A DNA stretch of 64,000 nucleotides from Holothuria scabra (Eukaryota > Echinodermata > Holothuroidea > Aspidochirotida > Holothuriidae), in the NCBI GenBank assembly GCA_037179385.1, contig CM074185.1, positions 10,225,371 through 10,289,370 on the forward strand, read 5' to 3'. The position numbers and the translations under genes were made by a program. The notes beneath the pieces are model-generated. The model was given only the letters and a program-made list of their open reading frames with translations, ran no database searches and was not told the origin of the DNA. This document shows, in pieces, positions 24,281-36,545 of this stretch; the stretch's first letter is position 1; the number at the start of each line of letters is the position of its first letter.

Positions 24281-24486
24281 CAATGACTTCAATAAAGAAT
24301 GAACATGACGCTTTGTTTCCCAAGGAATCTTCAAAGTCGTAAACGACAAGATGAGAACCTACATCAAAGTATTGTCCTGGGTGATGTGTTTGAGTGGAAG
24401 TTATCAAGAGACCTCTAGGGGAAGAAACTGTTGGTTCATTCCAGTTAACTCTGCTGGTTCCATTGATAATAAGATCAGCAGGGTGG
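24281..24486 (-). pseudogene. Gene B HYR exon, damaged at its 5' end
   Basis: The sequence is clearly an HYR exon: PADLIINGTSRVNWNEPTV, then THHPGQYFDVGSHLVVYDFE and DSLGNKASCSFFIEVI, with an intact phase 1 donor (gtaaagatt). Compared with 2080-2313 it lacks the exon start and the first HYR cysteine (HPADL instead of QCPADL), plus two codons before NWNEP. The loss at the start looks like a deletion between two ATTAG-type repeats. The remaining acceptor-like ccaatag leaves an exon of 206 nt, which is not a multiple of three, so inclusion would shift the frame. Confidence 0.72.
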
Positions 24487-25103
24487 CTATTGGATAAATT
24501 GATCCAGAGATAAAGCTTTGTTATTTACGTTATTGCATTCGTTACCAACAAAAAAGAAATTCCAGGAGGTTAAGTTTTTGGAAAAATAATAACTAATGTT
24601 GGTTACTCTAGTTTACTCTTAAATTGCATCAACTTCCAGAATTTGTAGGCTGATTCTGGCATAGAAATAAAACCAAAACACATTGTACCCTAAACAAGAG
24701 GTTACTAAAACTTCTGATTGACTTATTTGGGTAATCGTCCGTAGTTCTAAAAACAGTCACCAACTTCACTTTGGAAGTCTTTCAAACAACACATCTCCAG
24801 CTCAGTCGGTGAGTAATGGATTCATAAGTGTTTTAAAGCACCGAAAGCTCATAAATTTTGTGAGTGCCAGTATTACCTAAAGCAACTAATTAGTCTCGTA
24901 CAGGCTACTTTAAGTCTGTCTTGAATACGTCCTCACGGTTTAGTTTAAGTATAGAGGAAAGGATGGAGTAAACTTAGAAAGGATAAATTTCTTATTCTGA
25001 GATGACTAGTACTGAGTCTCGAAAATCAATCACTTATTCTCATTCTTGATATACGAAGAAGGAACAACATAAAATTAAAGGCAGAACAACGACGACCGTG
25101 CAT

Positions 25104-25284
25104 TTATTAAAGGTTAATCACGCTGGACTGTGCATTGGACAGGATAATGCACGATCGGCGGGTTAATACAAGCAATGCACGGTTGGCGTAGTCCGAGTAC
25201 ATCTAGCGATAGCATTAAACCCCGGGAGTGCATTATACCCTAGCCTACTCAATGTACAGGTCCAGCGTTGATTAACCTTCTTTA
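25104..25284. mobile_element. MITE, ~180 bp, 'AAAGGTTAATCA' ends
   Basis: Left end aaaggttaatcacgctggac is answered by gtccagcgttgattaacctt on the right. The interior repeats tgcac(g)atcggcggg / ttgcacggttggc in tandem. GC content is higher than the surroundings. No coding capacity. Confidence 0.75.
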
Positions 25285-27899
25285 TTCATACACAACAAGA
25301 CCTTCATTAAAAAAAAACTGAAAAGAGAGAAAACGTCGTTTCTGAATAACGAAATTTTCCACTAAAAGTGGAAACATTAAAAACCTAAAAACGTTACAGG
25401 TAATGTTCTTGCGCAATGAACAAAGTATACCATAGTACTAACTGGATTCAGCAGATCCATTAACCATAGAATATTACAACTATGATGCTACAGTTGGAAA
25501 GTATTGCTTTTATTTAAGAACTTCAGCGATTCAAACCAGGGCAAAAATTAAGACACATGGCAACCCACTAGCAACGAATTTAACATGCACTGGCACCTTT
25601 GCGGCCCGCGGTAAGTAATAATCCAGTTCAGAGTTACATCGAAGTCTAACAGGTCAAAGGTCATTAGAATACTCTGATCGCCACTGCACTGCACAGTGAC
25701 ACTGACAGTACACGTTACTTCGGTATAAATACAATACCCCATGGCCTAATTCGAACAGCCTCCACGAATAGGAAATTGGCTATGGTAAAAAAAAAGAACT
25801 TGAAGACAACTGCTGAAGTAATACGTATAGTCAAAGACCGTAAATATCGCGCACCCCCCAAAATAGGATACCATACAAATTTCACTATATCGCAGTAGCA
25901 ACACGACGGTCTAGCAATGGTTAAATATTAAAAGACTGACATTTTTCATCAAAATAAATCCATTTTGAGTTCACTTTCGCTTTAAGAACATTCAAGTATG
26001 AAAAGTTTGAAATATATTACCTCATTTTCTACTGCGATTTTTTTTTTTTTTTTGAAAAGCTGTAGAAGCAGTATCACAAATCTGTTGTTTTCTTGGTCAC
26101 ACGAAGTTACCACCACGTGAAACTTTGACAGTCTATTTATTAACACGATGTGCATGTTAACATGTATCAGTTTTGCGAAGCAGAGTGAAGTAAAGTCTTT
26201 TTTATCCTATGATGGCAAGGGGACAAAAAAAAAATTGTCCTTAAATTTGAGGTAGTGTTACCGGGTGCAATCGACATGCTCTGCATTCCAATTATTTATC
26301 CCGTCCTTAGGACATCTATAAAAATGCTGATGTTGATAAATTATTTCTTGGGCATAAACGATGTTTAAAACTGTTTGAACTGTTACTTGGTGCTATTTTG
26401 GGGGCCCGGGTTAAACGAAGAAAATTTTCGCCAGGCCTTGAATGGAAAACAGTTACCAACTTCATCAACAAAAACCCAGTTTTCATGAGTTTTAACTCAT
26501 TTAAAGACTGAGAAACTGCCAAAAACCTTTTTTGGCAACGTCTGACAAATGAAGTATCTGATTTTAATCCCACAAAAGGCGCCATCACTAAAAGTTAGGG
26601 TGCGCGAAACTTAGGGACATAAAACAACATGAAGTTGTGACAAAAGAGCCCAACTTCAATCAACCATTACTTCCTTAATTTCTATCTAACTAAAGCATGT
26701 TTTATATCAAAATAAAGCGAACGAATGATAGTTTGGCCTGGTTATAAGTTTTTATACTCAAAGGGACTATGATGTTTACAAAATAGTGCTGGAATGGACA
26801 TAAACTTTCATATAACCATGCTACTTATTTCCGGCAGAATTCAATCTATATCTCAATGTTTGAAATAATTGTTAATGCCGAAACTTCGCAGGATCACGAG
26901 TGAAGGTGTGACAGGCCATTTCGCACGTAGACTAGCCGCCATGCACGGTAGACAAAAGGTACGGTGATCGCCTAGCTTTTTTCACAACTGCAGTAGCCAT
27001 ACTTTACATTAGAGTATCCGTCCAATTTTTTTTGTTGTTTCATAGGGATATGTTAGATGCATAGACAAAGTGATATACAGCGAAATTCTAAATATTTTAG
27101 CCTCATCAATGCCCGACTCAAATTACGTCCGAGTCAAAACATTACAGCAGTGCGGAGCTACGTGTTCATGACCAGCCAGTCATAACGGTCAATACAGTTT
27201 ACACTCGCACGGAAGCCCCCTTTAATTTTGTATGATGATCACATCGTTTGTGTCTTGGTATTTTGAAGATTCGATAATTTTTAAAAGCAGTTTCTTTCGT
27301 ATGAAAAATAAATAATTGGTTATTTAAGGTGATTTTAAGATTTCACATTTGTACGACATCTGAGAGAGGGTATTGAAAGGCTTCTCTAGACAATGGGCGG
27401 TCAAAGGACCGACTAAATTTTCCTTCCTAGTCGGGATAATTAAAAGAATCAAGTGAAATTTCTTAATTTCAGGAAAACAAATTTTGGAAAATGGAGGAAA
27501 ATTCCACTACAAATAGTAAAATAGGGATGTTTCACTGATCAATTTCGGGAGAGGGTGGATGAAATTTTTGAAAAACCACAGTCATTCAACATTTGTTAAA
27601 GTTGCCAATGAGGGAAATCTTACTTTTGTCTTTTCCAGAAAGTGAATACATAGAGTTTGTTGCCTTTTAGCAGTTACTAAATAGGTGATGAACAATTGAA
27701 AATAGTGAAATGCACCGCCAACGAGGTACTGATCAAGGGCAAAATATACTGAGTATATCTTGAGGGGACATGATGAAAGAGATTAGTCAATGAACAAGGG
27801 TTTTTTTCATGGAGATCCTTGCAAATTTAGGGAGAAATCATGACACCATAAAGGAGCATCTCGAGCATTCTGCAAGAAATACAAGATAAACCTCACCAG

Positions 27900-29500
27900 A
27901 CATTCAGAATGGCGTCTTGAGTTAACCAGAGTTTAAGTTTCAAGTGAATTTTTTTTTTTGCAAACGGAAATTCAAATAGCGACTACGAAGATCCCCCTAT
28001 AAGCTTGGGAATTTAAATTTTCGACTGTCGGAGGGGTCCCATATTTCAAACTTTTCTGTTCGCTTCAGGCCAATCAATGGTGGCGCTCAGCTTAGTCTTT
28101 TTGGCTGAATTTTTGTTTGAAGTGACCGTTTATCTGCATTTGAATACTTTAAATAACGACTGCTTAGATCTCCTTTATTATCCTGGATATGTCATTTTCG
28201 ACTACGTAAGAGGTACGAATTTTCAATTTTCTAGACGCCTCCGCGCCATCCAGTGGCGCTTAGATTGTCTTTTCGGGCAGAATCACATTTTGCGGGCAAA
28301 AATTTCTGCCCCAAACTAAAATGCTCCCCTAAGCCTTTGGAAACACCTTACTCACTCCTGCACTGGAACAGCTGCTCGCAATTGAGAGAAGAATTTCCAA
28401 TTTTCAATCCTAGGATCCATAGTCCAGGAGAGTGATCATCTGCGCTGATCAGTATTTCAAAGGCGCGTTTGAATCTGAGAAAAATCACAAATTTTTCTCA
28501 CCAAAATAAAAGATAGTTTAACCTGGTAAATGCCATTTCCAGCCACCTTGGAGGTGTTAAAATCCTAAATTTTCTTTAAACGCTCCGCGTCAATTGATGG
28601 TGGCGCTATGCTTGGATAGAAAGTTCCAGCCCCCATAGCCCCACACGAAAGAGAAATTTTATCCATGCCTCTGAGTTGATGTACCAATGTGAAACTAAAA
28701 ACAGAATTTGGGCTGTATGAAACAGATGAAGGTATGGGTTTGCCTCAATGCCACTAACTTCAGCTTCAGCAAAGAGAGCGTTTTTAAACATCCGGATTAC
28801 GAAAGCTAAGCTCCGCTCCACTATATGATACAAACACGGTTCCTTTTCCTTATGCTTATTTCTGTTGAAAGGGAGGCGGTAAGAGCCATGGATAATGACG
28901 AGGTTCTGAAACGTTTTTGTTAAAAAACGCATAGACGCCTCGGCTTTGAATTTTAGATTCAGCCTACAGTTAGCCAGCTAAGACTAATGGTGGACAGTGT
29001 AAATTTTGTGGGTTAACGTCGATTTTAATCATGTTTATACCTTTTCTCAAGTTACAGTCATCATTGAGATTGTTTCATATTTCTCAACTTGATCGAGCTG
29101 TTCATGTAGAAAATTTTCTCTTTGATAAATCTTTATCAGCAGTTGATCATCTTTCCCACTAATCGGCTTAAATTTATTAAATTGATCGACATACAAATCC
29201 TCTTCACCTTATTTCCCAGCCACTAGGTCGGCAGAACAGTGGAGGCGATTTGTCGACTTTGTCCAATCCCAACACCTCGAACCTTGCTACGTCTTTGTAG
29301 TTTATTTGGAAATTTTCTGATCTTTCTGCAATTAACTCATTCTTTATTGAAGTGAACATTTTGTTGAAAATAACGGCTAAAATTCACGACAGCTTACACT
29401 CTACTTACAAGCCTGGAAATGCCATTCCAACCATCTGAGGGGTCGCAATATTCTAAAATTTTCTGAACGCTCCGCGCCGTTGGCACTCTGCTAAAATAGT
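27900..29500. repeat. Cluster of a dispersed repeat with GGTGGCGCT core
   Basis: Several diverged units follow one another: each has 'aaatgccattccagccatctgaggggt', then 'caaattttctgnncgctccgcgcc', then 'aatggtggcgctcagcttag' in approximate form (around 28060-28100, 28240-28270, 28515-28615, 29410-29480). Further single units occur near 34850-34930, 54150-54290 and 58160-58280. No coding potential is seen. Likely a transposon-derived family. Confidence 0.6.
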
Positions 29501-30332
29501 CTTTCGGTATGTTTCTCTCTCCTGATAAATAATCCTGGCTACGCCACTGACAGCATATTTTTTGTAAACATCCATTTACATCAGAGAAAACTAATAGAAA
29601 AGTTCGATTTATTTTTGAGTAGGTCGATGAAGCTATTACGTCATGGATTCACTTTCTGTAGATGATCCCTTCAGATTGGCAAAAACGGAAAGGCCTACCG
29701 CAAAGTGCGAATGTTCGGATGGAACAATACTACAAAGTGGTAGGCTAGGCCTAAAAGAGTAATAACGTTAGTCTTTGTTTGTAACTGGTACATGCTGTCG
29801 TTACAAAGTAAATGCGTTGTAGTGTTCGTATGTTTCTAGCGACATCCAACTTTACGATATCATCAGTATTAGAGAATTCTGCCGCTTGAAAGTGGATGTC
29901 ATGACTTGACCGCAGACAAAAGTAGGCGATCACTGGACTACGTAATCTGCAACAATGTTGCTTTTTGTTAGTTGTGTAACAAGCAAGAACTTCAAGGACA
30001 GGATATTAAGACCGTCTAAGTTTCAAGGGAGTGGATTCTGCAATGAGTAGAATACCTCGCAGCACGGCTACATCGTAATAGCGGTATATTTTTGTAAACG
30101 AAGATAGCTGAAACAACATTAACAACGACTAAATGATGAAGACTAAGTTGAGACCTTACACTTTACGGTAGGTTTCTCGCGCAATAATCAATCGGACTGA
30201 AATGAACCGGTAGAATTTGTTATTTATTAAAAAGTATGAAGGAATGGACAGTAAAAGGCATCTTCAGAGACTTTTGAGATGCACCTCGAAACATTCACTT
30301 TTTCTTTTTGTCACCTAAGTATTACAATTTAC

Positions 30333-30419
30333 CTTTTTGACAAGAAAATAACCCCATTGCTTTTGGAAGACAAATTCCATCACATGGAGATGAGTAGCAG
30401 GTATACTGAAGTTGTTCAA
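30333..30419 (-). CDS. Gene B exon: short EGF-like module
   Basis: Exactly the same length (87 nt) and phase (1 to 1) as the gene A exon at 4051-4137, with acceptor ctgttcttgcgacag and donor gtaaattg. It reads VEQLQYTCYSSPCDGICLPK, then AMGLFSCQK, with the four cysteines aligned to gene A. It has no start codon. It is the most upstream gene B exon found. The propeller that should precede it is missing on this strand. Confidence 0.75.
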
Positions 30420-32597
30420 CTGTCGCAAGAACAGAAATGAATAACATTTTTAAAATACAATTTACAACAAAGGGAAAAGATAGTTACTATCTGAAACAAA
30501 ATGCAAAGTAGAGGATAACAAACTAAAAGAAAAGGATATTTAACACGCGCACTTTGGCGCAGTTAGTTCAAGTAGCACATTTATGATGGGGGCGGGGGAG
30601 GATCGAGGTATAAATAAACCCATACCGATTAGTTTTTGGACCTTATGTACCCTATAGTAAAAGAGATCGATTTTATAAGATGATATTTCAGAGTAGAAGC
30701 ATTTTTAATGACGTTCAATTGCGGCGCTCACAGGCAGAAAGAGAGGGGCATTTGCCTCAGGTAGTTTTCTCAAACTGCTGCACAAAAACCCAACACCCAA
30801 GGTCATTCACTTCCAAAAGTAACTTGAACATGAAATCTTTGAAATCTGTTTCAAAAGTGCCCTTTAACTTCCCTTTATGCACATGTCTGCAAAGCGTTTA
30901 AGGAAAGGCTAAGGCAAACTATTTTCCATATTTGAATGATAAACCTCACTTAATTTGGTTTTTATGTTAGCAAATGAAGTTATCGTTTTTTTTAACCGTA
31001 GTTAGCTGGTACTCAGTTATATCATCTGATGGCAATTATGAACAACGACTTGATTCATCTTTTCATCAACCGCGAGTATATCGACCTTGAAATAATCAAA
31101 TATGGAATCAACCGATGACGACATTAGTAAAAAAAAAAAAACTTCCCTGCCGTTTGTTCAGTGATAATTGATAACACGGGATGAGGTAATAGGTGACGTT
31201 TTAAGAATCTTCGTTAACATGAGTAGGTGATATGACATGGACACTTATAAGTTTACTTTGAGTTTAATATATGATGAAGTTGAAAGCCTATATTTTAAGA
31301 AACACACCTCCGGTTCCAATGCGAATTTCATTAGAATTAAAGAAAAAGGTGACCCCAACATTCCCCCTTTTAATGCAGCCGTATAGACATGGAATATCAG
31401 ACAGGACCCCTAATGTACCATTTGAATGAACTTAATTATTGAATAATTGAACAGACAAAACTTCAGTCGTTCCAACTTTCTTCGTACAATCGGTCATGTA
31501 TAAATCCTTGTTTATGAAGTCCAAGGAAGCTACCCAATATGGGTCCTTAAAGGTTAATACATATGGAATAATAAGGGTCCCATGGGAGAAGCCCACATTC
31601 ATGGGTTTTTTTGGTAGGGGCTTGGGATTTCAAGTGAATCTCAAGCTCATTTCGGGAGAATCTACAGCCCTGCATGGGAACAACTTTTTCACCAAATCAA
31701 ACTGCTAACCATGTTGGTAGGATGAACACATTTTCATTATGCTTCTTATTTTTCAAACTCAATTGACTTCACACATGGACTTGATGTCGAACAAAAGTTA
31801 GTTGAGAACAGGGATGACGTGTCCTGCTGTCTTTCGAGGATTAACACCCTCGAGCGTTCATGTTTTATGATCATACAGTATGCGTATACACAGTTTCTTT
31901 TATTGGGTTTCAAGGTGTCGAAGATAACAAGTCTCTAACAATTTATTCGATTTTCAGATCACCATTACTTATGATCTTATCAGTTGATAATACGATATGA
32001 CCAGGGAGTATTGATGTCCTGATGTGGCAAATTACTTACAAGTTGAAAACCCATCATGAAATGAATAAAACTCAAACAAGAAAAAAAACCCTAATGAATA
32101 ATAGGTACGAAATTTAAAACTCTATACTTTGAAAAAAAATTGCTGAAAAATGTTTCTTTGAAAAAGTCATATTCAATAAGTGTGTCTCCACATGGATGTT
32201 TACCTTCCCTTTTCCCCATGTCATTTGGACACCAATACCCTTTTTCACTTCTGGTCTTTGCTGTAAAAGGTTCTGGAATTAGTAGATGACTAAGCTATAC
32301 AACGCATGATGTAAGTTTCCTGTTTGCATGCCTCGCTTCCAATCCGTGGCATTCCATTTTCATAACCTTAAAACAGTTTAACTACATTTCAAAACCAATA
32401 AGGAAGTAGTTTGTACGTCTGATTGTAAATTGCTTGAAACTCAATTTGAAGGCTTTTGAGAATCTCATTCTACAGGTTTTGATGGCAGTTTACACCAGTT
32501 TGTCTTTTTAATTTCGTAAATATTGATCCTCAACCCCATCAAATATTTGCGATCATTTTGGTGGACAGCTTACTGGTTTACAATAAAATAAATCGAC
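30420..32597. other. Junction between the gene B fragment and gene C: no exon seen
   Basis: No coding exon recognised. A palindromic repeat segment with 'gggtcccat' / 'atgggtcc' motifs lies around 31500-31640, related to 54745-55025. The proposed inversion breakpoint would fall in this stretch. Confidence 0.45.
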
Positions 32598-32733
32598 ATG
32601 GAGACCTGTTTTGAAGTAATTTATCACAACGGAAATGGCGAGTTGTACAAATTGAGACGATGGAGAGGCATTGATTTGCTGGTAGTATCATTGATCTCAG
32701 TAATACAGCATACCCAAATCATCATTGCCGAAG
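32598..32733 (+). CDS. Gene C exon 1: signal peptide
   Basis: From ATG at 32598 the exon gives 45 codons, METCFEVIYHNG.., then LRRWRGID before the hydrophobic LLVVSLISVIQHTQIIIA, and ends at a strong donor (gtaagttgtg) in phase 1. The layout (N-terminal stretch, hydrophobic core, short tail, phase 1 donor, then a CUB exon) parallels gene A exon 1. The N-terminal part before the core is long for a signal peptide, so a signal anchor is possible. Confidence 0.6.
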
Positions 32734-33445
32734 GTAAGTTGTGACGACCGACAGCAATGTTTCATATTTCATATTTGTTGTTACAAAGTCTCTACCAAAA
32801 CCATTGGAAAGAAACACGCAGAAAGCTGTTTAACGTCGAGCTATCTCCATCTCTTCCAGATCCCTGGCCAAACTAAAAAAGGTTTTCTGTAATTATAGGA
32901 TACATTCTAAATATGATATTTAAGTTATAGTAAAAGCTGCAAATTTATTTTTTAAGAACGGAGTGATGTTGAGGCCGGGGCTTTTAAGGCGAAAGGTGTT
33001 CTTTTTATTTGTCCTAGTGATGAATGGTATTATGGATGGTGCTTTAATGCCTTGATTGATAAGTTTTATACATATTCCATTGAAGATATTGACACAAACA
33101 TATTGCTCTCACTTTGTTGTTCTTTTCCAAGAAATTACATAATGATCTCCTCACCTTTATTTCGCCCAATAGTGCAAACGGAAATATAGAAACCCGATTA
33201 AAGATGATTACTCCAGTCTTAATCGTTGGAAACATTGACCGCTTTGCTTCAGAAATGTTTCCAATAATATACCAGTCTCGTTTAAAACTAACGTTAACAT
33301 GCGAAAAGGTCTTTACTTTTTTCATCGCAAGTACGTGACAACATTTTTCAAACTTAGGTCATTTTGTCCGCTGACTTAAAAAGGGGAAATGTACAAAAGT
33401 TAACCACGTTTAATTTTTAGAAATTTTCCTTTTTTGCGCACCCAG

Positions 33446-33663
33446 TGAAACCACAGTTTTTTCTTACAGATATATACAGCACAGGGGAAATTACAGCTAC
33501 AACAGACTTAAGACCATTTTTCTTGCCAAACTTCCCAAACCAATATCCGAGCAGTCTTGATTGCGTGACTACAATAACATCACCAACAAATACAGTTATC
33601 GAGCTAACATTTTTTTCCTTTCAGCTAGAAAAATCCACAGGCTGTTAGAAAGACTTTTTAAAA
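33446..33663 (+). pseudogene. Gene C exon: CUB first half with in-frame TAG
   Basis: Acceptor tttttgcgcacccag (or the inner ttttttcttacag at 33469; both give phase 1), donor gtaagttaaa in phase 0. It encodes DIYSTGEITATTDLRPF, PNFPNQYPSSLDC, ITSPTNTVIELTFFSFQLEK, the N-terminal half of a CUB domain. At 33646-33648 the frame hits TAG in STGC-stop-KDFLK, where gene A has SISCKKDALV. The frame before and after the TAG, and the donor, align with gene A, so this looks like a single A-to-T change of a lysine codon rather than a wrong frame. A base error in the assembly is the main alternative. Confidence 0.75.
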
Positions 33664-34449
33664 GTAAGTTAAATAATGTTACATTGTGGGATGATAATGT
33701 AAGACCTGGTACAGTCTAATAAGACCCACGTTTTGATAATGAAGGCTCTGGAAAGTGCCTACGGTCGACGTTGTTTCCTTTGCACTTGAAAAAGGGGCAT
33801 TTTGCTCTTTGAAACTGGTTAAACGTGATGTATTCTACACATATAGACACGGGTGATTTATTTATTATCACTGTGGCTCATACATTCGGATGTAACAAAA
33901 CAGTACATGTCCAACAATTCAACAATGGGTCCTTTTGTTGAATCTCAAATTTACTGTTTATTCGGCTGTTAGATTTTGATCAATTCTCGCATCCTTTTGC
34001 AAGTTTTGGAAGGTGGGCGGGCACAACATAATCAAGCAGATTTAACTATTTGTTAACAACCGTCTAATCGTCGAAACGGTAGCTGTTTTAATGACATGAC
34101 ACTCTATACAACGGCATGGTCTCGATGCAACCTGCTTCAGCAATAATTAGATGATCTTAATATAAATGACATAGTTTACACTTATTTAGTAAATGAATTT
34201 CCATTACTACTCCCTTTCGATACCTCCCAGAGCCCTCGTAGTTCGCAGCGCAAACTCTGCAACCTAAGATAGACTATTGAACGCATGCATTAAAAAATGA
34301 AACGCTTTACGTCTCATATAATTTTTATGGTACTGCCTTCTCTGTCTGGAGATTTAAGACACCAGTTGAGATAACCTGACGGGTTAAGACGGTCTGGACA
34401 CAGATCATAACTACAGAATCTTCATATGCAAGATGGATTGCTCCTCAAG

Positions 34450-34580
34450 GTCTCTTGAGCAGTGCTGTAGTGCTCGAGACCAGTTTTCTCTGGTCTCGGT
34501 CTCGGTCTCGACACCCTGTGGTCTCGGTCTTGGTCTCGGACCCTTGCGGTCTCGGAAATTGTCCTGGTCTTGCTTAGAGA
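34450..34580 (+). repeat. GGTCTCGG short tandem array, copy 1
   Basis: The hexamer-like unit GGTCTC(G) recurs imperfectly after cagtgctgtagtgctcgagacc, which resembles a hAT-type terminal sequence. Translated frames give only low-complexity peptides. A second array in the same orientation lies at 36405-36545. Assignment to a transposon is tentative. Confidence 0.6.
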
Positions 34581-35149
34581 CCGGCCAAAAATGTTTTGTT
34601 TTTATTTTTATTTAAATAAGATAAATGATGTGTAAAAATTGAAAAATGAAGTGTTTCGTACATTTTAAGACGTATAGATAACTTCACTTATGTATGTATC
34701 CATTTCTTACCTGAGTGCACTTGGGAGGGACATTGGGCCATGCCACCCAACCCCCTTCCTCACAGAAGGTAGCATATGTGGCACCGGATTGCATGTAAGG
34801 ACATCAACTTCTACAAAAAAAAAAATCAAAGGGGAAGGGGCCATCCCTTTTCGACCGTCTGAGAAGTAGTAATTTTTCAATATTTTCTTTCCTCTCCACA
34901 CCAACTGATGGTGGCGCTCAGCTTAGAAAATATTGTATTTATTGTAGAATTAATATTTTCGTGCAGAAAAGACAAAAAACTGACATCCTCCCGTGCCCTT
35001 AAGACCATCACTGGTGCTATTTTATTTTGTCTCCTAAAAGTTACAAATTTAAAAACAAATTTGACTTCGAATAGGCACCGTACATGGCATCTAGTAGCAT
35101 GTTAAGAAACAAAATATTCAGTTTTATTCCATTAATCACCACAATTCAA

Positions 35150-35340
35150 CTTTCAGAACTATTCCTGCAAAATTAAAAATCGGGCACTATTTTGCATTTC
35201 AGCTCCTTGAAAAGGTCAAGTATTTTCAAAGGGGGGAAAGGTAAACCCTCTCCCTTAGACCCCTCCCCTATCGGCAGTCACTCAACATACTGCATGCCCC
35301 CCCCCCCTCACAGAAAAATTGCTTACTTCGCTGAACCTCA
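35150..35340 (+). repeat. 'cccttagacccctcccc' repeat with poly-C
   Basis: Contains ctcccttagacccctcccct, then ctgcatgcc with a C run and a cagaaaaattgctta end. Related text occurs near 9700-9800 and 19540-19640. Probably the remnant of one dispersed element family. Confidence 0.5.
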
Positions 35341-35474
35341 CCTTGTGACCACCTTTATAAACTCATAGACTGGGTTTACTATTCAAAAATGCCAATTTCT
35401 TTGAAAAATAGACTAATCTTCGAGGAAAAGGGTATGCATGCAATGAGTCCACACTTTCCATCTATAAGGGTTAA

Positions 35475-35764
35475 AGACCCGATTCTCTCACAAATTCTCT
35501 TTAATTTCTTATTCATGCCCCTCCCACAATTGTCTAAAAAATATCCTCTTCCAGTTGCAATTTCAGTTTCTTAGGGTGACTGTAAAAGAGCAATGTGCAT
35601 TAATCATTATCAAAACACTCACAAAATAGTTCATGCTGTGTAATATAAGCTTTAATACTCTATATTGTTAGAACTAGCTTCCAATCAAAGAACTGAGCTA
35701 ACAGGTAATTTTTGTAGATGACTACGATAATTGTAGGTTGGGGTGAGATGACATGTCCTTCATC
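35475..35764. mobile_element. TTAA-flanked MITE family, copy 2 (decayed right end)
   Basis: Left TTAA at 35471-35474, then agacccgattctctcac. The middle matches the other copies (cccctcccacaattgtct, gttcatgctgtgtaatataa, ccaatcaaagaactgagc). The right end ggttggggtgagatgacatg is recognisable but mutated. Confidence 0.7.
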
Positions 35765-36404
35765 ATTATTCTGTGAGTTAAGACCTGTAGCGTCCACTGG
35801 CTCTGATTTGATGGGCAGGACCACCTTGGGCGTACTGGGCGAGGCCCGGGTAGGGGACTGCCACACCACAAATGGCCATTACCTTCCCGAATCGGGTGGA
35901 CTTTGGTTCATCAGTGGCGCAGAGATTATGCTCTGGTTGGGCACCTGAAGTCGGGAAAAAGTAACCTCTCCCTTGTGAGAAAGAGTTCGGTATGGCAATG
36001 ATAGCCAAATTAGAAAAAACACACTTGGATTAGTGTTTATAAGCTATATATTCTATTTTTGGTTAGGCAACTGTAAGCTCCCCGTTTTAGCATATGACCA
36101 TAAACGTTAGGGACTCTTTTTCCCAAGGGCGGTGACCTTTTGCACTTTTCTAGATCCCAAACTAGGGCAACGATTCTGTCCCACTGAGGCACTGAAGTCT
36201 GCCCGTTTCAGCAAGCAAGGTCTTGCTACATCCCCCGGCCTCCTGTCGCATACAGTCATGCATATGCTAAAACATGTTCAAAATCAATGATGATGCACTT
36301 TTAGTGCTACATGTCATTTAAGAGCCTGAAGTAGCTAAGGTTACAGTAGGTAAACAAGCATTTAAAATTTTGCATTGTTTATTTTCCTACGCAACAAGTA
36401 CATT

Positions 36405-36545
36405 CGGTCTCGGTCTCGGATCTTGTCGGTCTCGGACCTTGTCGGTGTCAGTCTCGAATTTTACCCCTGGTCTCGGTCTCTGTTTCGACCCCTCTGATCT
36501 CGGTCTTGATCTCGGTCTCGGATATGCTGGTCTCGACTTTATGCT
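36405..36545 (+). repeat. GGTCTCGG short tandem array, copy 2
   Basis: Imperfect repeats of (t)cggtctcgga with cttgtc spacers. Same orientation as the array at 34450-34580, 1.9 kb away. Confidence 0.6.

Larger units (their letters stand above)
24487..30332. other. Gene B intron: repeats only
   Basis: Between the HYR remnant and the EGF-like exon I see no further receptor exon. The stretch contains a MITE at 25104-25284, the GGTGGCGCT repeat cluster at 27900-29500 and the repeat copy at 29868-30050. Open frames here are short and not protein-like. Confidence 0.5.
22014..30419 (-). pseudogene. Gene B: C-terminal half of a receptor paralogue (span)
   Basis: Four exons line up on the minus strand: EGF-like (30333-30419), HYR (24281-24486, damaged), juxtamembrane (23314-23364) and transmembrane/tail (22014-22357). 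No signal, CUB or YWTD exon was found upstream on this strand. The matching N-terminal exons lie on the opposite strand from 32598 (gene C). The HYR exon has lost its phase 1 start, although skipping it would keep the frame, because EGF, juxtamembrane and tail exons all meet in phase 1. I read it as part of a broken gene. The tail exons themselves show no stops, so use in a chimeric transcript is possible. Confidence 0.55.

Noticed and set aside
25548..25742. Minus-strand frame with TVSVTVQC that resembles the end of an HYR or CUB domain
   Set aside because: No acceptor/donor pair in the right phase and no other HYR hallmarks.
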